64,000 bases of DNA. It comes from Alitibacter langaaensis DSM 22999 (GTDB lineage: Bacteria; Pseudomonadota; Gammaproteobacteria; Enterobacterales; Pasteurellaceae). Below, piece after piece: positions 36,543 to 46,904 of this stretch (position 1 is the first letter of the stretch; each line of letters begins with the position of its first letter). The translations under genes were made by a program, and so were the position numbers. The stretch is taken from contig NZ_QENU01000005.1 of the NCBI RefSeq assembly GCF_003096995.1, forward strand, positions 54,174 through 118,173, written 5' to 3'. The notes under the pieces are model-generated. The model saw only the letters and a list, made by a program, of their open reading frames with translations. It was not told where the DNA came from and searched no databases.

Positions 36543-36618
36543 GGGCGATTAGCTCAGTTGGGAGAGCACCTCCCTTACAAGGAGGGGGTCACTGGTTCGA
36601 GACCGGTATCGCCCACCA
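36543..36618 (+). tRNA. tRNA-Val (TAC), copy 1
   Basis: A 76-base cloverleaf begins GGGCGATTAGCTCAG and ends with encoded CCA. The anticodon arm is CCTCC-CTTACAA-GGAGG, so the anticodon is TAC. It is the first of three identical copies. Confidence 0.98.
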
Positions 36619-36675
36619 CTTCAACTTTAATGATTTGGTTTCCGTTGTTTCCCTTGATTTTAAGGCTCTTTAAGT

Positions 36676-36751
36676 GGGCGATTAGCTCAGTTGGGAGAGC
36701 ACCTCCCTTACAAGGAGGGGGTCACTGGTTCGAGACCGGTATCGCCCACCA
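36676..36751 (+). tRNA. tRNA-Val (TAC), copy 2
   Basis: This copy is identical in sequence to the tRNA-Val at 36543 and lies 57 bases after it, probably in the same transcript. Confidence 0.98.
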
Positions 36752-36859
36752 CTTAAACCTTAAATATCTAAACCTATTTTTAAGCTAGTATTTCGTAGAT
36801 TTTTGTAAGTAATAAATTGATACTTCAAGAAATCTAAAATGATGATAGCAATGAAATAA

Positions 36860-36935
36860 GGGCGATTAGCTCAGTTGGGAGAGCACCTCCCTTACAAGGA
36901 GGGGGTCACTGGTTCGAGACCGGTATCGCCCACCA
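36860..36935 (+). tRNA. tRNA-Val (TAC), copy 3
   Basis: Third identical copy, 108 bases after the second. No promoter of its own is obvious. Confidence 0.98.
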
Positions 36936-37017
36936 CTTCTTTATTTTCTTTCTTTGAACTTCAATTTTAATTTAGTTATACTGCGCTCTCATTGATATTA
37001 TTCGCAGGAACTTCATT

Positions 37018-39003
37018 TTGTCTCTCGCAGCTTTAATTTTTACCCTTTGGATTTTATTTGCTTATTTCCAAACGATTCTATTTTTACATCGCCGCCGTAT
37101 GGCAAAAGCCTTCATTTCCGCAGAAATTCATCAAAGTGAACAATACCAATCTGCACTAAAACGTATGACAACACGTGGCGCGCGCTTTGATGCGAAAGTG
37201 ATCGCCATTGTTCTTGCGCCATTTTTCCTATTTGGTTCAGCTTCTTTGGCTTTTTTTAGCATAAACACAACGGCAATTTTTTGGTCAATTTATATCCTTA
37301 TTTTCGCCATTGCGCTGATCGGCATCGTGGTTGGAAATTTTTATTATTACAAAACCTACAACAACTATTACGATATGTTTATGTTTGGTTTAGTAGAAGA
37401 TGACACCAAAGCCGTTTTGAAAAATATTTATGATGATTATCCTGTTATCTCGGGTTCTCTTGCGGTTTTGGCGTTAGCGTTAATTTCAGCAGGGATCACT
37501 TTTTATGGGTTATCCCATTGGTTTTTAGCCATTGAATTGCATTGGACGCTATCGAGCCTATTATTTGTTATCAGCTTATTAGTTTTGGCTTTTTTTGTTC
37601 GCGGTACGATTCGTTCTACTCCGCTAGGCAAAAACCATGCGCAAGTTGCCTCGCTGGCGGTGATTAACAAATTAGTGCCCAATGGCGTTATCGCCATGGA
37701 ATGGGCATTTGGTGACCGCAAACGCAATATTAATTTTGAAGCCGTCGATCTTGAACAGGGTAAAGCCTTAATGCAACAAGCTTTTGGCACGGAAAGCCTG
37801 CTAGAGCGCACGCCTAAAAATGACGCGTTAGCAGAAACCAAACCGCATGTAGTGTTAGCTGTTATGGAGAGTTTTGGTACTAATTATCTGGTTCTCGACA
37901 ATGCCGAAAGCAACGATTTATTAGGCAATTTACGACTGCACTTTGAACGAGATTTTGTGTTCAAGCGTTTCATTTCTGATTATGATGGTACTGCGCCCAC
38001 CGTGGCATCGTTGTATTTTTACAGCCCAATCCAGAATATTAGCCAGTCGATAGCGCAACAAACCGCGTTGCCTTACAGCCCCTTTAAAACCTATAAACAA
38101 CAGGGTTATCGCACAGTTTTTATTACTTCAGGCGGTTTAATGTGGCGTAATCTCGGCAATTATTTGCCATTGCAAGGTGTGGACGAATGTTACGATCAAA
38201 ATGATATTATTGAAGCTTTCCCCGCAGCAAAAGCCACGTTGTCTTATTGGGGCATTGCAGATGAATATGCTTTTGCGTTAGCACAAAAATTGCTATCAGA
38301 AAGCACAGAGCCGTTGTTTATCAATATCTTAAGTATCACCAACCATCCGCCTTATGAAATTCCGCCACATTATCAGGCGGAGCGTATTGATCCGAATTCG
38401 TTGGCAGGAAAGTTTGGCAATGAAGAAGAAAATCGCAAATCCCTTGCCACGTATCAATATGCCAATAATGCGTTGGGCAATTTCATTACCAATGTCAGCC
38501 AAAGTGCAGTGGGGAATCAAACAATTATTGCAGCAACAGGCGATCACCACGTGCGCTGCGTGCGTTTTGATGCGCCAAAACAGAATTTTATGGCGAAAGG
38601 CGTGCCATTTTATGTTCACGTGCCAACATCGTTACAAAATAAATTGGCGATTCAGTTTGATCCGAACCGTATTGGCTCACATAAAGATATTTTGCCAACG
38701 CTGTACGCTTTAAGCCTTTCCGATACGGAATATTGGAACATCGGCGGGCGCAATATGCTTGCGCTGGAAGACGACAGCAAATATGCTTTTGCCTATAACG
38801 AAAATTTATGGGCGGATCAGGAAGGGGTCAGCGATGGCGCGTCAGATGTGCAATATTGTTGGCAAAATCCAACCGCACGTTACCCTGAAAATTTATGGGT
38901 TGAGCAGCTGACGCCGATGAGTGCACAGAAAAAGGCACGCATTGAGGCTTATAAACAATTACTCACTTGGCAAATTAATTATTTGGTAAAAGGCACAAAA
39001 TAA
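37018..39003 (+). CDS. Membrane-anchored sulfatase of the LTA synthase / OpgB type
   Basis: The 661-residue protein has about five N-terminal membrane segments (within residues 1-200) and a periplasmic alkaline-phosphatase-superfamily domain. Visible catalytic-site motifs are VVLAVMESFG (metal-binding Glu), YDGTAPTVASLYF (likely nucleophile Thr) and ATGDHHVRC (metal-binding Asp-His). Such enzymes transfer a phosphoglycerol or phosphoethanolamine group to glycans or lipids; the substrate here is unknown. The start is a TTG (37018) with AGGAA about 9 bases upstream. It is followed by mfd. Confidence 0.8.
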   Translation: MSLAALIFTLWILFAYFQTILFLHRRRMAKAFISAEIHQSEQYQSALKRMTTRGARFDAKVIAIVLAPFFLFGSASLAFFSINTTAIFWSIYILIFAIALIGIVVGNFYYYKTYNNYYDMFMFGLVEDDTKAVLKNIYDDYPVISGSLAVLALALISAGITFYGLSHWFLAIELHWTLSSLLFVISLLVLAFFVRGTIRSTPLGKNHAQVASLAVINKLVPNGVIAMEWAFGDRKRNINFEAVDLEQGKALMQQAFGTESLLERTPKNDALAETKPHVVLAVMESFGTNYLVLDNAESNDLLGNLRLHFERDFVFKRFISDYDGTAPTVASLYFYSPIQNISQSIAQQTALPYSPFKTYKQQGYRTVFITSGGLMWRNLGNYLPLQGVDECYDQNDIIEAFPAAKATLSYWGIADEYAFALAQKLLSESTEPLFINILSITNHPPYEIPPHYQAERIDPNSLAGKFGNEEENRKSLATYQYANNALGNFITNVSQSAVGNQTIIAATGDHHVRCVRFDAPKQNFMAKGVPFYVHVPTSLQNKLAIQFDPNRIGSHKDILPTLYALSLSDTEYWNIGGRNMLALEDDSKYAFAYNENLWADQEGVSDGASDVQYCWQNPTARYPENLWVEQLTPMSAQKKARIEAYKQLLTWQINYLVKGTK

Positions 39004-39023
39004 CAGAAAAATTGACCGCACTT

Positions 39024-42000
39024 ATGACAACAACATATTTTAATTTTGATATTCCTACACGCGCAAATGATCACAAAATTCTTGGCAATATCCTTGCAGG
39101 CTCAGATAGCCTAGCCATTAGCCATATTGCTCAACAGCACAAAGGGCTCACCGTGGTGGTCACGCCAGATAACAAAAGTGCGGTGCGTTTAGAGCGAGTT
39201 TTAGCGGATTTTTATGCTGGCGAAATTCGTTTATTTCCTGATTGGGAAACCTTGCCTTATGATGCTTTCTCCCCTACTCAAGAGATTATTTCTGCACGTT
39301 TGAGCGCGTTGTTTTATTTACAACAAGCGCAAACGGGGATTTTATTGCTGCCTATTAACACCCTAATGCAGCGTCTGTGCCCACCATCGTTTTTGCAACA
39401 TAATGTATTGCTGATTAAAAATGGCGACCGCCTGAATATCGAACGTTTGCGCCTGCAATTAGAAAATGCAGGTTATCGCGCGGTAGAACAAGTGCTAGAA
39501 CCGGGCGAGTTTGCGGTGCGTGGTGCATTGCTGGATTTATATCCGATGGGAAGTGCGTTGCCGTTTCGCTTAGATTTTTTTGATGATGAAATTGATAGCA
39601 TTCGCACCTTTGATGTGGATACACAGCGCACCCTAGAAGCCATTCCAAGCATTAATTTGTTGCCTGCGCACGAATTTCCTACGGATGCAAAAGGCATTGA
39701 ATTTTTCCGCACTCAATTTAGGGAAACATTTGGCGAAATCCGCCGCGATCCTGAACATATTTATCAGCAAATCTCTAAAGGCACATTGGCTTCAGGCATT
39801 GAATATTGGCAGCCGCTGTTTTTTGAGCAAATGGCAACGCTATTCGATTATTTGCCCGAAAACAGTTTATTTATCGATTTTGAAACGAACGCAAGCCAAG
39901 CCGAACGTTTTTATCAAGATGCTCAACAACGTTTTGAAAGCCGCCGTGTTGACCCAATGCGCCCGTTATTGGCGCCCGAAAAGCTATGGATTAAGATTGA
40001 TGAAATTAATCGTCAGCTGAAAAGTTACCCTAAATTCACCTTAAAACAAGACAAAGTGGCACGCGCTTCTGTGCGCCAGAAAAATTTGCTGGTGCAACCC
40101 TTGCCTGAGCTGCAAATTCAATCTCAGCAAAAAGAACCGTTGCAGCAATTGCGCCAGTTTATTGAAACCTTTGACGGAAAAATTGTGTTTTCCGTAGAAA
40201 CGGAGGGGCGGCGCGAAACCTTATTAGATTTACTCAAACCGTTAAAGCTCAAGCCAAAACAAATTCAAATTTTACAAGACGCGCAACAGCAACATTTCAG
40301 CTTAATCATCAGTGCGCTAGATCATGGTTTTGTGTTAGAAGGCCAAAGTGCGGTCAAAATTGCGATAATTTGTGAAACAGAATTGCTTGGCGAACGGGTG
40401 CAACAGCGCCAGCGCGATAAACGCAAATCGGTTAATCCAGATACGCTAATTCGCAATCTTGCCGAGCTCAAAATTGGGCAAGCCGTTGTGCATTTAGAGC
40501 ACGGCGTGGGGCGTTATGGCGGTTTAGTGACCTTAGAAAATGGCAGTATGAAAGCCGAATATTTGCTGCTGACCTACGCCAACGATGCCAAACTTTATGT
40601 GCCTGTGGCAAGCCTACATCTCATTAGCCGTTATGTGGGTGGGGCGGATGAAACCGCGCCCTTGCATAAATTGGGTTCTGATGCCTGGTCGAAAGCACGC
40701 CAACGTGCCGCAGAGAAAGTGCGTGATGTCGCCGCGGAATTGCTAGATGTGTATGCGCAGCGAGAAGCGCAAAAAGGGTTTGCCTTTAAATATGATCGCG
40801 ATGAATTTATGCAATTTTCGGCAACCTTCCCCTTTGAAGAAACCTTTGATCAGGAAATGGCAATTAACGCAGTGATTTCCGATATGTGCCAACCAAAAGC
40901 GATGGATCGCCTCGTTTGTGGGGATGTGGGATTCGGCAAAACAGAAGTGGCAATGCGTGCCGCATTTTTAGCGGTGATGAACCATAAACAGGTGGCGGTT
41001 TTAGTGCCTACAACATTATTAGCGCAGCAACATTACGAAAATTTCCGTGATCGCTTTGCTAATCTGCCTGTGAATGTGGAAGTGTTATCGCGTTTCAAAA
41101 GTGCCAAAGAGCAGAAAAAAGTGCTGGAAGAACTGGCAGAAGGCAAGGTGGATATTCTGATCGGCACGCACAAATTAATTCAATCCGATGCGAAATTTCA
41201 TGATTTAGGGCTGCTGATTATTGATGAAGAGCACCGTTTTGGCGTGCGTCAAAAAGAAAAAATCAAACAGTTGCGCGCCAACATTGATATTCTCACGCTA
41301 ACCGCCACGCCGATTCCACGCACCTTGAATATGGCAATGAATGGTATTCGTGATCTTTCCATTATTTCCACGCCGCCTGCACGCCGTTTGACGATAAAAA
41401 CCTTTGTGCGCCAGACCGATGATTTAGTGATTCGTGAAGCCATTTTGCGTGAAATTTTGCGCGGAGGGCAGGTGTATTATTTGCATAACGATGTGGCAAG
41501 TATTGAAAATTGTGCGGAAAAATTGACCGCACTTGTGCCCGAAGCGCGCGTGATTATCGGACACGGACAAATGCGTGAGCGCGAATTAGAGCGGGTGATG
41601 AGCGATTTTTATCATCAGCGTTTTAATGTGTTGGTGTGCTCAACCATTATTGAAACTGGGATTGACGTGCCGAGCGCCAACACGATCATCATTGAGCGCG
41701 CCGATCATTTTGGTTTGGCACAGCTGCATCAGTTGCGCGGGCGTGTTGGGCGTTCGCATCATCAAGCTTATGCGTATTTATTAACGCCACCGCCTAAACT
41801 GATGACAAAAGATGCGCAAAAACGCCTTGAAGCACTAGAAAGTTTAGATAATCTTGGTGCAGGTTTTATTCTTGCTACGCACGATTTAGAAATTCGTGGC
41901 GCAGGAGAATTATTGGGTTCTGAGCAAAGCGGACAAATTGAAAGCATCGGTTTCAGCTTATATATGGAATTGCTCGAAAGTGCGGTCAAAGCCATGAAAG

Positions 42001-42473
42001 AAGGGCGTGAGCCAAGCCTTGATGAACTCACACAGCAACAAGTTGAAATTGATCTGCGCGTCCCTGCCTTATTGCCTGATGATTATCTCGGCGATGTGAA
42101 TATGCGCTTGTCGTTCTATAAACGTATTGCTGGCGCGGAAAATAAATCGGCGTTGGACGAGCTAAAAGTCGAATTGATCGACCGCTTTGGTCTATTGCCC
42201 GAAGCCACGAAAAATCTTATGCAAATTGCCGAATTGCGCGCTATTGCCAAACAGCTAAAAGTCATCAAAATTGACGCTACAGCGAACGGCGGTTTTGTGG
42301 AATTTAATCCAACGGCGGATTTAGACCCAATGAAATTCTTAAATTTAATCAAAGAAAAACCTGCGGTGTATAAATTTGATGGGCCAACAAAATTCCGCTT
42401 TAACTGCAATTTAGAACAAGCCAAAGTGCGGTTAGAATTTGTGATGAATTTGTTGAATTCACTGTTAGCCTAG
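39024..42473 (+). CDS. mfd: Transcription-repair coupling factor
   Basis: Mfd removes stalled RNA polymerase and recruits UvrA. From ATG 39024 it has 1149 residues: a UvrB-like N-terminal region, the polymerase-interaction domain beginning near AVVHLEHGVGRYGGL (about residues 490-504), the translocase with Walker A GDVGFGKTEVAMRA (about 634-647) and IDEEHRFG, and the C-terminal TRCF domain. An in-frame TTG 12 bases earlier is part of an uptake signal (TTGACCGCACTT) and is less likely to be the start. Confidence 0.97.
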   Translation: MTTTYFNFDIPTRANDHKILGNILAGSDSLAISHIAQQHKGLTVVVTPDNKSAVRLERVLADFYAGEIRLFPDWETLPYDAFSPTQEIISARLSALFYLQQAQTGILLLPINTLMQRLCPPSFLQHNVLLIKNGDRLNIERLRLQLENAGYRAVEQVLEPGEFAVRGALLDLYPMGSALPFRLDFFDDEIDSIRTFDVDTQRTLEAIPSINLLPAHEFPTDAKGIEFFRTQFRETFGEIRRDPEHIYQQISKGTLASGIEYWQPLFFEQMATLFDYLPENSLFIDFETNASQAERFYQDAQQRFESRRVDPMRPLLAPEKLWIKIDEINRQLKSYPKFTLKQDKVARASVRQKNLLVQPLPELQIQSQQKEPLQQLRQFIETFDGKIVFSVETEGRRETLLDLLKPLKLKPKQIQILQDAQQQHFSLIISALDHGFVLEGQSAVKIAIICETELLGERVQQRQRDKRKSVNPDTLIRNLAELKIGQAVVHLEHGVGRYGGLVTLENGSMKAEYLLLTYANDAKLYVPVASLHLISRYVGGADETAPLHKLGSDAWSKARQRAAEKVRDVAAELLDVYAQREAQKGFAFKYDRDEFMQFSATFPFEETFDQEMAINAVISDMCQPKAMDRLVCGDVGFGKTEVAMRAAFLAVMNHKQVAVLVPTTLLAQQHYENFRDRFANLPVNVEVLSRFKSAKEQKKVLEELAEGKVDILIGTHKLIQSDAKFHDLGLLIIDEEHRFGVRQKEKIKQLRANIDILTLTATPIPRTLNMAMNGIRDLSIISTPPARRLTIKTFVRQTDDLVIREAILREILRGGQVYYLHNDVASIENCAEKLTALVPEARVIIGHGQMRERELERVMSDFYHQRFNVLVCSTIIETGIDVPSANTIIIERADHFGLAQLHQLRGRVGRSHHQAYAYLLTPPPKLMTKDAQKRLEALESLDNLGAGFILATHDLEIRGAGELLGSEQSGQIESIGFSLYMELLESAVKAMKEGREPSLDELTQQQVEIDLRVPALLPDDYLGDVNMRLSFYKRIAGAENKSALDELKVELIDRFGLLPEATKNLMQIAELRAIAKQLKVIKIDATANGGFVEFNPTADLDPMKFLNLIKEKPAVYKFDGPTKFRFNCNLEQAKVRLEFVMNLLNSLLA

Positions 42474-42536
42474 CCAATCGCCTTAGTTGCAGTTTGGGCG
42501 AATAAATTTAATCTTGTGATTGAGAATAAATATCAA

Positions 42537-43262
<726 letters not shown>

Positions 43263-43282
43263 TTTGAGGCATAAATAATAAG

Positions 43283-43314
43283 AAACCCACGTTTTGGCGT
43301 GGGTTTTGTATTTT
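43283..43314. terminator. Terminator between gmhA and tsaD
   Basis: AAACCCACG (43283-43291) and CGTGGGTTT (43298-43306) form a 9-bp stem with a 6-base loop between two convergent genes. The T-runs are short on both sides. Confidence 0.7.
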
Positions 43315-43336
43315 ATAGAGTGTCTATGAAGTGAGT

Positions 43337-44374
43337 TTAGCCAGCTGCTGGGAGATCGGTCATCGCCCAACGTGGTTTTACTTCAATCGCCAAATTAGAG
43401 TTTTCCCCCGCCTGTAAACGAAGATGCCCCACATAAGCAATCATCGCGCCATTGTCGGTGCAAAATTGCGGCGACGGATAAAATACTCTGCCACCGAGTT
43501 CGTCCATTAATTTAGCCAACCCTTCACGCAATTGTTTATTCGCGCTCACGCCCCCAGCAATTACTAAACTGGTATAACCGGTTTCTTTCAACGCACGCTT
43601 ACATTTTATGGCTAGGGTTTCCACAATAGCGGTTTGGAAAGCGTGGGCGATATCTGCTTTGGTTTGTTCCGTTAATTCGCCTTCTTCTTTGATGGCGGCA
43701 TTAATGGTATTGGCGGCAAAGGTTTTTAAGCCTGAAAAACTAAAATCTAACCCTGGGCGATCTGTCATGGGTTTTGGGAACACAAAACGCCCTGGCGTGC
43801 CTTTTTCCGCTAAGCGAGACAGCGCGGCGCCTGCGGGATAATCCAAGCCGAGCAATTTCCCCGTTTTGTCGAAGGCTTCGCCTGCGGCATCATCAATACT
43901 TTCGCCTAAAAGTTCGTATTTGCCTACGCCATCCACGCGCACTAATTGTGTATGCCCGCCCGACACCAACAAGGCGACAAAGGGAAAGTGCGGTCGATTT
44001 TCCGCAGGTTCTAACATCGGCGCGAGCAAATGCCCTTCCATATGATGCACACCGATTGCTGGCACATTCCACGCATAGGCGAGAGAGCGGGCGATTGTCG
44101 CTCCAACCAACAATGCGCCCACTAAGCCTGGACCTGAGGTATAGGCAACGCCATCAATATCCGCTGCGGTTAAATTCGCCTGTTTTAATGCGGCTTGAAT
44201 TAGCGGCGCAGTTTTGCGGATATGATCGCGGGAAGCCAGCTCTGGCACCACGCCACCATAATCTGCATGCACAGCAATTTGGGTATAAAGTTGATCGGCA
44301 ATCAGCCCTTTTTCCGTATCATAAATCGCCACGCCTGTTTCATCACAAGACGTTTCAATGCCTAAAACTTTCAT
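43337..44374 (-). CDS. tsaD: tRNA threonylcarbamoyladenosine biosynthesis protein TsaD
   Basis: TsaD transfers the threonylcarbamoyl group to A37 of ANN-decoding tRNAs. From ATG 44374 the protein has 345 residues and begins [14 protein letters not shown], as in the family. The metal-binding [10 protein letters not shown] motif lies at about residues 110-119, and [15 protein letters not shown] near the C-terminus. The frame continues 7 codons upstream but without support. It is convergent with gmhA. Confidence 0.96.
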   Translation of the reverse strand: MKVLGIETSCDETGVAIYDTEKGLIADQLYTQIAVHADYGGVVPELASRDHIRKTAPLIQAALKQANLTAADIDGVAYTSGPGLVGALLVGATIARSLAYAWNVPAIGVHHMEGHLLAPMLEPAENRPHFPFVALLVSGGHTQLVRVDGVGKYELLGESIDDAAGEAFDKTGKLLGLDYPAGAALSRLAEKGTPGRFVFPKPMTDRPGLDFSFSGLKTFAANTINAAIKEEGELTEQTKADIAHAFQTAIVETLAIKCKRALKETGYTSLVIAGGVSANKQLREGLAKLMDELGGRVFYPSPQFCTDNGAMIAYVGHLRLQAGENSNLAIEVKPRWAMTDLPAAG

Positions 44375-44528
44375 TTTATTCTCTAGTTTGTTCAAAATTG
44401 CGTGAAATTTTACCGCACTTTTGTTTGATTGTCGTGGGTAAAAGCAAGCAGCATATTTTCGCCAATAGTCTATTTAAGCTTTGCTGGAAATTTGTCAAAA
44501 ATTGACCGCACTTTGGGTTACAAAATAG

Positions 44529-44702
44529 ATGAATGCCGAAGAATTTGCAGATTTGCGCTCTCGCTGCCAAGATTCGTTGAGCTTTAAATTTAAAAAGACC
44601 TACTTAAGATCAAAATTTCAACTTTACTTTAGATGGATTTTTAGAGTAAAATCTCAAGCCTTATTGAGTAAGTTGCTCAGTAATTTTGCAAAATTAACTT
44701 AA
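44529..44702 (+). CDS. Possible 57-residue ORF or gene remnant
   Basis: A 57-codon ORF starts MNAEEFADLRSRCQDSLSF and turns basic in its second half. It has no clear ribosome binding site and covers the region expected to hold the rpsU promoter. It could be a remnant of a longer gene. I do not recognise it. Upstream of it the 44396-44744 gap holds two uptake signals (about 44413 and 44505). Confidence 0.2.
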   Translation: MNAEEFADLRSRCQDSLSFKFKKTYLRSKFQLYFRWIFRVKSQALLSKLLSNFAKLT

Positions 44703-44744
44703 ACTTATTATCAAATTTTAAAATTTTATTAGAGGTGATGGCTC

Positions 44745-44960
44745 ATGCCAGTAATTAAAGTACGTGAAAACGAATCATTTGACGTTGCATTACGTCGTTT
44801 TAAACGCTCTTGCGAAAAAGCAGGTATTTTAGCAGAAGTTCGCGCTCGTGAATTTTATGAAAAACCAACAACAATTCGCAAACGTGAAAACGCAACTCGT
44901 GCAAAACGTCACGCTAAACGCGTCGCTCGTGAAAATGCACGTAATACACGTTTATACTAA
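44745..44960 (+). CDS. rpsU: 30S ribosomal protein S21
   Basis: S21 lies near the anti-Shine-Dalgarno end of 16S rRNA and helps mRNA selection. The 71-residue protein begins [20 protein letters not shown] and ends in the basic tail [17 protein letters not shown] precedes the ATG. It heads the rpsU-dnaG-rpoD macromolecular synthesis operon, in the same order as in E. coli. Confidence 0.98.
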   Translation: MPVIKVRENESFDVALRRFKRSCEKAGILAEVRAREFYEKPTTIRKRENATRAKRHAKRVARENARNTRLY

Positions 44961-44990
44961 TTCGTCACGTTAACGAATTAAACTCGAGTT

Positions 44991-45029
44991 CAACAAACCG
45001 TGATGCCAATGGGATCGCGGTTTTGTTGC
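44991..45029 (+). terminator. Internal terminator between rpsU and dnaG
   Basis: CAACAAACCGTGAT (44991-45004) pairs with ATCGCGGTTTTGTTG (45015-45029) with one bulge and one wobble. No long T-run follows. E. coli has a terminator at the same place that keeps dnaG expression far below rpsU. Confidence 0.7.
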
Positions 45030-45051
45030 TTTAAACGCAGGAGAATTTACC

Positions 45052-46824
45052 ATGGCAGGACATATTCCACGCGATTTCATCAACGATATTGTAGCGAAAG
45101 CGGATATTGTGGATGTGGTAGGCTCTCGCGTTAAACTCAAAAAAGCAGGCACCAATAATTATCAAGCCTGTTGCCCATTTCATCACGAAAAGACCCCTTC
45201 TTTCACCGTTAGCAAAAATAAGCAGTTTTACCATTGTTTTGGCTGTGGCGCCCATGGCAATGCCATTAGCTTTTTAATGAAATATGACAAACTGGAATTT
45301 GTCGAAGCCGTGGAAGAACTCGCCGGCATGCTGGGTTTGGACGTGCCACGAGAACAAAGTGCGGACAAAAAATCCTTTAAACCGCACGCAAGCTATAAAG
45401 CCAAAAAAGATTTGTATGAGCTGATGCACGACATTGCTCAGCTGTATCAACAAGAATTGCCTAAGCATGATGTGGCGTTGGCTTATTTGCAGCAGCGTGG
45501 TTTATCTGCAGAGGTGATTCAGCGTTTTGGCATTGGTTTTGTTCCTGATGTTTTTGATTTGGTGTTAAATCGATTTGGACGTTCTAAGGAAGAACAGGAT
45601 CGTTTGTTTGATTTAGGTATGTTAAAACGCAGTGAGCGTGGCAAAGCCTATGACACATTTCGTAACCGTGTGATGTTTCCTATTCGTGATCGCCGTGGAC
45701 GAACCATTGCATTTGGTGGCAGGGTATTAGGCGATGAACGACCAAAATATTTAAACTCATCGGAAACGGTGACATATCATAAAGGCCGCGAGCTTTACGG
45801 CTTATTTGAGGCTTTGCAAGCCAATGATAGCCCAACCATGCTATTGGTGGTGGAAGGCTATATGGATGTGGTGGCATTGGCACAATTTGGTGTGGATTAT
45901 GCAGTGGCTTCTCTTGGCACCGCCACAACGCCCGAGCAAATTCAGCTGGCGTTTCGCTCAACCGAACAAATTGTGTGCTGCTATGACGGCGACCGCGCGG
46001 GGCGTGATGCTGCGTGGCGGGCATTGGAAAATGCCTTGCCTTATTTAGAAGATGGTCGTCAGCTGAAATTTATCTTTTTGCCCGATGGGGAAGATCCCGA
46101 TACCTATATTCGTCAATACGGCAAAGAGGGTTTTGAGCAATATATTCAACAAGCACAAAGTTTAGAGGAGTTTTTATTTGAACATTTATTGCAGCAGAAT
46201 ATTGATTTAGCCACCAAGGAAGGGAAAAGCAAATTAGCCGCTCTGGCTGTGCCGCTGATTAATCGTGTATCAGGTGAAACCTTACGCTTATATTTGCAGA
46301 ATGCGTTGGGGCAAAAATTGGGGATTATTAACCCAATCCAGTTAGAAAAACTGTTTGTCCGTCAAGCTCAAACTAGTAATAACAGTAAAAGTGCGGTCAA
46401 AAATTTACCAGAAATGAAGCGAACACCGATGCGCGTGATGATCGCCTTATTGCTACAAAATCCACAGCTGGCTCAATTGCCTTATGATTTGACGATTTTC
46501 AACGCATTAAAACAAGAGGTGGTAGGTTTAGATTTACTCGAAAATTTGACCGCACTTTGTCGTGAAAATATAGGGATCAGCATGGGGCAAATTTTGGAAT
46601 ATTACCGTGATACAAATTATGTCAAACCCCTTGAAATGTTGGCAGTATGGGATCATCTAATTGACGATGAACAAATTGAAACCACATTTGTGGATACCTT
46701 AGCTTACTACGCAAATCAATTAACAGAACAGCGCATTGAAGAATTAATCGCTAAGGATCGCAGTGCTGGTTTGGATGGGCGAGAAAAACTTGAATTAGCC
46801 CAATTATTAGGCAACAGAAAATAA
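45052..46824 (+). CDS. dnaG: DNA primase
   Basis: DnaG makes RNA primers for replication. The 590-residue protein has the N-terminal zinc motif with Cys41, His44, Cys62 and Cys65 (CCPFHHEKTPSF and FYHCFGCG), the Toprim core with LLVVEGYMDVVAL (about residues 264-276) and YDGDRAGRDAA, and a C-terminal helicase-binding domain. GCAGGAG precedes the ATG. Low expression relative to rpsU is expected because of the internal terminator. Confidence 0.97.
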   Translation: MAGHIPRDFINDIVAKADIVDVVGSRVKLKKAGTNNYQACCPFHHEKTPSFTVSKNKQFYHCFGCGAHGNAISFLMKYDKLEFVEAVEELAGMLGLDVPREQSADKKSFKPHASYKAKKDLYELMHDIAQLYQQELPKHDVALAYLQQRGLSAEVIQRFGIGFVPDVFDLVLNRFGRSKEEQDRLFDLGMLKRSERGKAYDTFRNRVMFPIRDRRGRTIAFGGRVLGDERPKYLNSSETVTYHKGRELYGLFEALQANDSPTMLLVVEGYMDVVALAQFGVDYAVASLGTATTPEQIQLAFRSTEQIVCCYDGDRAGRDAAWRALENALPYLEDGRQLKFIFLPDGEDPDTYIRQYGKEGFEQYIQQAQSLEEFLFEHLLQQNIDLATKEGKSKLAALAVPLINRVSGETLRLYLQNALGQKLGIINPIQLEKLFVRQAQTSNNSKSAVKNLPEMKRTPMRVMIALLLQNPQLAQLPYDLTIFNALKQEVVGLDLLENLTALCRENIGISMGQILEYYRDTNYVKPLEMLAVWDHLIDDEQIETTFVDTLAYYANQLTEQRIEELIAKDRSAGLDGREKLELAQLLGNRK

Positions 46825-46904
46825 ATTAGAGAAAGCATAGAATTAGTGGTAAAATTGCCACCATTTCTTATTCAAAATAATCAATTAATCAAAGGCGGAT
46901 TCTT

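Noticed and set aside
36558..36788. Open reading frame across the tRNA-Val copies
   Set aside because: It is a by-product of the repeated tRNA sequence; the tRNA cloverleaves explain the conservation.
43774..44505. Plus-strand frame of 243 codons opposite tsaD
   Set aside because: It lies almost entirely antisense to tsaD, has arginine/histidine-rich random composition and no ribosome binding site.
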